Shown: piece after piece, positions 5,219 to 7,686 of the stretch
How positions within the stretch are numbered: position 1 is the first letter of the stretch
Layout of the letters: each line of letters begins with the position of its first letter
Origin: Porphyromonas sp.
Lineage (GTDB): Bacteria; Bacteroidota; Bacteroidia; Bacteroidales; Porphyromonadaceae
Length of the DNA stretch: 7,686 bases
Direction: 5' to 3'
Assembly: GCA_029983495.1 (NCBI GenBank)
Contig: JASBZJ010000094.1
Span: 1-7,686, forward strand
Program-made: the position numbers and the translations under genes
Notes under the pieces: generated by a model
Database searches by the model: none
The model's input: the letters and a program-made list of their open reading frames with translations, nothing else
What the model was told of the DNA's origin: nothing

Positions 5219-7501
5219 TTAAATAACAACTTTAAGTACTTGTTCATCGTTAATAACGATAAGGTAAACACCTTTTGCAATGCTATCAATCGCTATTTTG
5301 CCAACACCCTCATTATTTGCCCTTGTTAGCATTACATTCTCGCCATTCGTAGTAATCAACCTTAGTAATGTTGCCGGTTTTATCCCTTCAACTTGTAATA
5401 CACCTTTATCCTTAATAATAAGTACGTTAGAGCCGGTAACCTCACTAACGCCATTACTACCAGTGTAGTCAATTGCATCCGAGGGGTCTTCAGCCTGACT
5501 ATGAAGGTCAATAACCCTCCAATTTTTACTTCTTGCAATATTTACCTGCTCTACATCACATTCGTTAGCTTCGCTATCTATCAGAGTATTAATTACAATA
5601 AACTGAGCGTTAGCGTCAGCATTACATTGGGGAAGAGCCTCTACAATACCTTGCATGGCATCCCTCTTTATCTTATTCGAAAATATCCAAAGAGCCTTTA
5701 GGTTCGGTTTATTGGTAATATCAACATTTGCAAGCTGGTTTTTTGCACAGAATAATAAGTTTAATTGCGCATTCTTCGAAAGGTCTAAACTACTTAAGCT
5801 ATTGTTATTACAAATAAACTGCTTTAAGTTCACATTCTTAGTTACATCTATCGAGGTCATCTGTGTTGAGGCACACCAAATATTCTCGAGTTTGGGGTTA
5901 TGAGAAAAATCCATCGTTCGAATGGGGTTATTATCGCACGAAAGCTTCGTCAAATTCGGGCATTGACTAATATCTAATAAGGTAAGCTTATTACTAAAAC
6001 AAGTCAATAAAAAGAGTTCTTTTAAATTCGAAAGCTCTAACTGTGGAATATTATTTGAATAGCAATAAATGTGCGTAAGCTTAGTGTTTTTCGAAACATC
6101 TAAAGCATTCAACTGGTTATACTCAATACGCAATTGCTTTAGCTCTTTAAGATTTCCAATTGATATTTCGGATAGTTTATTTAGCGAAAGATCTAACGAG
6201 GTAAGCCCCACAGCATTATTTACATCGACTTCTGTAATATTCTGTTGCGATGCTGTAAAGGCGTAAATATCGCCTTCGAGTTTTACGGGGCCACCCGTAA
6301 GGGTAAGCGTACCCTCAGTTCCATTGGTAAGTGTACCCGTAGCCCCCGAAATTTTAAGTTTTCCAACATAGCGTACAAGTACGTTAACTTCCTTTTTATC
6401 CGAAACAAACGATATATAAGGAGCTTTCGTGTTGGGGTCGCCACTGCCACCGCCTTCATACTCTTCGTACTTATTCCCAATAAACGCCACAACTTTCCAC
6501 CCTTTTTCCTTTGCTTCGTGTGCCGATTTTGCCGAGCAAATATTTTCTTCCGATGCATCGGTTTTATCCAAAACAGCAACAGTTGCAGGCTTCTGCTTTT
6601 CATCAACTTGCCCCAAGGGGAGAGAATGAATTAGTACAGACATATCCTTTTCATTGATCTTATTGGATTCGATATATATTTCATGAATAGTTTTGGAATT
6701 CGAAAAATCGAGGTTGGTAAGGCTATTCTTATATGCACGTAAATACGTAAGATTCGAAAGAGGAGAAATATCGAGTGTTTTCAAGAGATTATTTTCGCAC
6801 GAAAGAGTTTTTAGCTTTGAACACCCATTTAGATTTAGCGATGTTATACTGTTGTAGCCACAGTTAACACTTTGCAAAGAGTTGTTTTGCGAAAGGTCCA
6901 GCTTCGAAAAATTACACTTAACACATTCTAAAGCCGATAAGCTATGCAGCGATTGAAGTTCGAGGCTGGCAAGTGGGTTATTGGAGCAAACAAGGTTTTT
7001 AAGTTCGCCCAAACCACCAAGGTTAAGCTTTTTAATACTATTTTCCGAACAGTTGAGCCACGAAAGCTTGGAACACGAAGTAACATCTAACTCGCGCAGT
7101 TTATTTTTATGGCAAAAGAGCATAGTAAGGTTTGTTGCAGAACTAAGATCCAGCGACTCAATTTGATTGTCCTCACAATCGATACGGTCTAAATAAGTAG
7201 CATGTTCCAACGTAAGTTCCTTAACCTTATTATTAAACACAGCAAGGTACTTTACGGGACCTGTAATTGTAAAAATATTACTCTTAAGTGTATATTCTGT
7301 CCAATCCGGCTTCAGCTCATCACTCGAAAGCCCTGTGGCTTTTACCGATGCACTTCCATGCGCCACAACCTTAATACGAACTTTTTCGCCTATATTCAAA
7401 GCTGTTTTTACGGTTATTACCTGCTCTTGAGCAGAAAGCTTCACCCCCATCATACCCAATAATAGGAGTGTTGCAAATAAAAAAGTAATTGCATTTTTCA
7501 T
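5219..7501 (-). CDS. Secreted InlJ-like leucine-rich-repeat protein with two cysteine-ladder cassettes
   Basis: The 760-residue product begins with a signal peptide (MKNAITFLFATLLLLGMMGV, cleavage probably after Gln25). Layout: cap domain 26-94; LRR array 1 at 95-283; linker domain 284-345; a Gly-rich break (349-354); second cap 360-420; LRR array 2 at 421-611; linker domain 612-667; short spacer; C-terminal domain about 690-760. The repeats are 21 residues long with the pattern C-x-x-N-x-L-x-x-L-D-L-S. Cysteines lie at 109, 130, 151, 172, 193, 214 and 235, and at 480, 501, 522, 543, 564 and 585. The same design is known from Listeria InlJ and related Porphyromonas proteins, implicated in adhesion or biofilm. 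The tail, ending GVYLIVINDEQVLKVVI, resembles a type IX secretion (type A) sorting domain, so surface display is inferred. Upstream gene ends 18 bases away; a TAAGTTTG on this strand (7556-7549) is a possible internal promoter. Confidence 0.85.
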   Translation of the reverse strand: MKNAITFLFATLLLLGMMGVKLSAQEQVITVKTALNIGEKVRIKVVAHGSASVKATGLSSDELKPDWTEYTLKSNIFTITGPVKYLAVFNNKVKELTLEHATYLDRIDCEDNQIESLDLSSATNLTMLFCHKNKLRELDVTSCSKLSWLNCSENSIKKLNLGGLGELKNLVCSNNPLASLELQSLHSLSALECVKCNFSKLDLSQNNSLQSVNCGYNSITSLNLNGCSKLKTLSCENNLLKTLDISPLSNLTYLRAYKNSLTNLDFSNSKTIHEIYIESNKINEKDMSVLIHSLPLGQVDEKQKPATVAVLDKTDASEENICSAKSAHEAKEKGWKVVAFIGNKYEEYEGGGSGDPNTKAPYISFVSDKKEVNVLVRYVGKLKISGATGTLTNGTEGTLTLTGGPVKLEGDIYAFTASQQNITEVDVNNAVGLTSLDLSLNKLSEISIGNLKELKQLRIEYNQLNALDVSKNTKLTHIYCYSNNIPQLELSNLKELFLLTCFSNKLTLLDISQCPNLTKLSCDNNPIRTMDFSHNPKLENIWCASTQMTSIDVTKNVNLKQFICNNNSLSSLDLSKNAQLNLLFCAKNQLANVDITNKPNLKALWIFSNKIKRDAMQGIVEALPQCNADANAQFIVINTLIDSEANECDVEQVNIARSKNWRVIDLHSQAEDPSDAIDYTGSNGVSEVTGSNVLIIKDKGVLQVEGIKPATLLRLITTNGENVMLTRANNEGVGKIAIDSIAKGVYLIVINDEQVLKVVI
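5669..6241 (-). repeat. Second leucine-rich-repeat array (residues 421-611)
   Basis: About nine 21-residue units. Six carry cysteine at the same position (480-585, every 21 residues); in the units before and after, isoleucine takes the place (459 and 606). The copies have drifted at DNA level, so this is an old array, not a fresh tandem expansion. Confidence 0.85.
6653..7219 (-). repeat. First leucine-rich-repeat array (residues 95-283)
   Basis: About nine 21-residue units. Seven carry the ladder cysteine (109-235, every 21 residues); the next unit has Ala256 and the last Ile277 there. An extra cysteine, Cys196, lies beside the ladder position in the unit beginning CVKCNFSKLDLS, and Cys143 and Cys227 are at the opposite edge of their units. 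Confidence 0.85.
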
Positions 7502-7519
7502 ATCTTCTATATTGCTAGG

Positions 7520-7686
7520 TTAGTTGTAATCTTCCACAGGTCGAATTCCAAACTTAAAAAGTATCGAGTTATAGCTAATATACGCCATCTTAGGTATGTA
7601 GGCTATGGTCCATACAAATCCAGCATTAGTTTCGTAGCCGGTTGCAGTCCAAAGAAAAGCCCCCGCACCAAATACCTCTTTTTGCT
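7520..7686 (-). CDS. C-terminal fragment of a secreted-type protein, FISUMP/DUF1566-like tail
   Basis: An open frame enters from the right edge of the window and ends at TAA (7522-7520), giving 54 residues. The start and most of the gene are outside. The pattern AFLWTATGYETNAGFVWTIA followed by a closing FKFGIRPVEDYN resembles the end of Fibrobacter succinogenes major paralogous / DUF1566-type domains, which usually show W-S/T-A-T ... N-A ... and finish in G-F-S-V-R-x-V-x-D. Such domains occur in secreted and surface proteins of Bacteroidota. Its stop is only 18 bases before the LRR gene's ATG, so the two probably form an operon. The family call rests on short motifs only. Confidence 0.65.
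   Translation of the reverse strand, partial: QKEVFGAGAFLWTATGYETNAGFVWTIAYIPKMAYISYNSILFKFGIRPVEDYN

Noticed and set aside
6245..6634. 129- and 107-residue frames on both strands across the middle of the LRR gene
   Set aside because: Shadow frames of the LRR gene, which has continuous periodic structure here.
1..7686. CRISPR array, insertion sequence, integrase or phage genes
   Set aside because: No regularly spaced direct repeats, no terminal inverted repeats with target duplication and no transposase- or integrase-like products. The tRNA at the edge shows no duplicated 3' end further on that would suggest an attachment site.

Overview
The window looks like chromosomal DNA of a Bacteroidota bacterium, most likely order Bacteroidales (Porphyromonas-like, but the genus cannot be fixed from this stretch). 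The signs are AT-rich intergenic DNA, start codons without strong Shine-Dalgarno sequences, two copies of the Bacteroidota -7 promoter element TAnnTTTG (both reading TACCTTTG), outer-membrane beta-barrel proteins ending in aromatic residues, and a large secreted leucine-rich-repeat protein whose C-terminus resembles a type IX secretion sorting domain.

Left part (1-3950, + strand). The window opens inside a tRNA-Gly(GCC). A structured, gene-free stretch follows and ends in a strong rho-independent terminator. Behind a promoter at about 310 lies a compact four-gene operon: a lipoprotein substrate-binding protein of the NMT1/SsuA/TauA type, its ATPase (GTG start), its single permease, and a porin of the phosphate-selective O/P type. 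Together they would form a complete import route: porin through the outer membrane, lipoprotein capture in the periplasm, ABC importer through the inner membrane. The substrate is not evident. A GC-rich hairpin at 3901-3932 probably ends the operon.

Middle part (3790-5170, + strand). About 500 bases without a convincing gene hold several inverted repeats and a second TACCTTTG promoter. Next comes a decayed two-gene unit: a small exported protein, probably a lipoprotein, with one or two frameshifts, and a small outer-membrane beta-barrel protein with one frameshift. A bidirectional terminator at 5129-5171 separates this unit from the convergent gene on the right.

Right part (5219-7686, - strand). 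A 760-residue secreted protein carries two complete leucine-rich-repeat cassettes, each with cysteines exactly 21 residues apart (seven, then six), as in the cysteine ladder of Listeria InlJ. Eighteen bases upstream ends the C-terminal part of another protein, cut by the window edge, whose tail resembles Fibrobacter-succinogenes-major-paralog/DUF1566-type domains. The two are probably co-transcribed and may both be surface proteins.

The points most worth a second look are the double cysteine-ladder protein, the broken lipoprotein/beta-barrel pair (real decay, phase variation or sequencing error), and a copy of the 16S rRNA anti-Shine-Dalgarno sequence in a predicted hairpin loop downstream of the tRNA.
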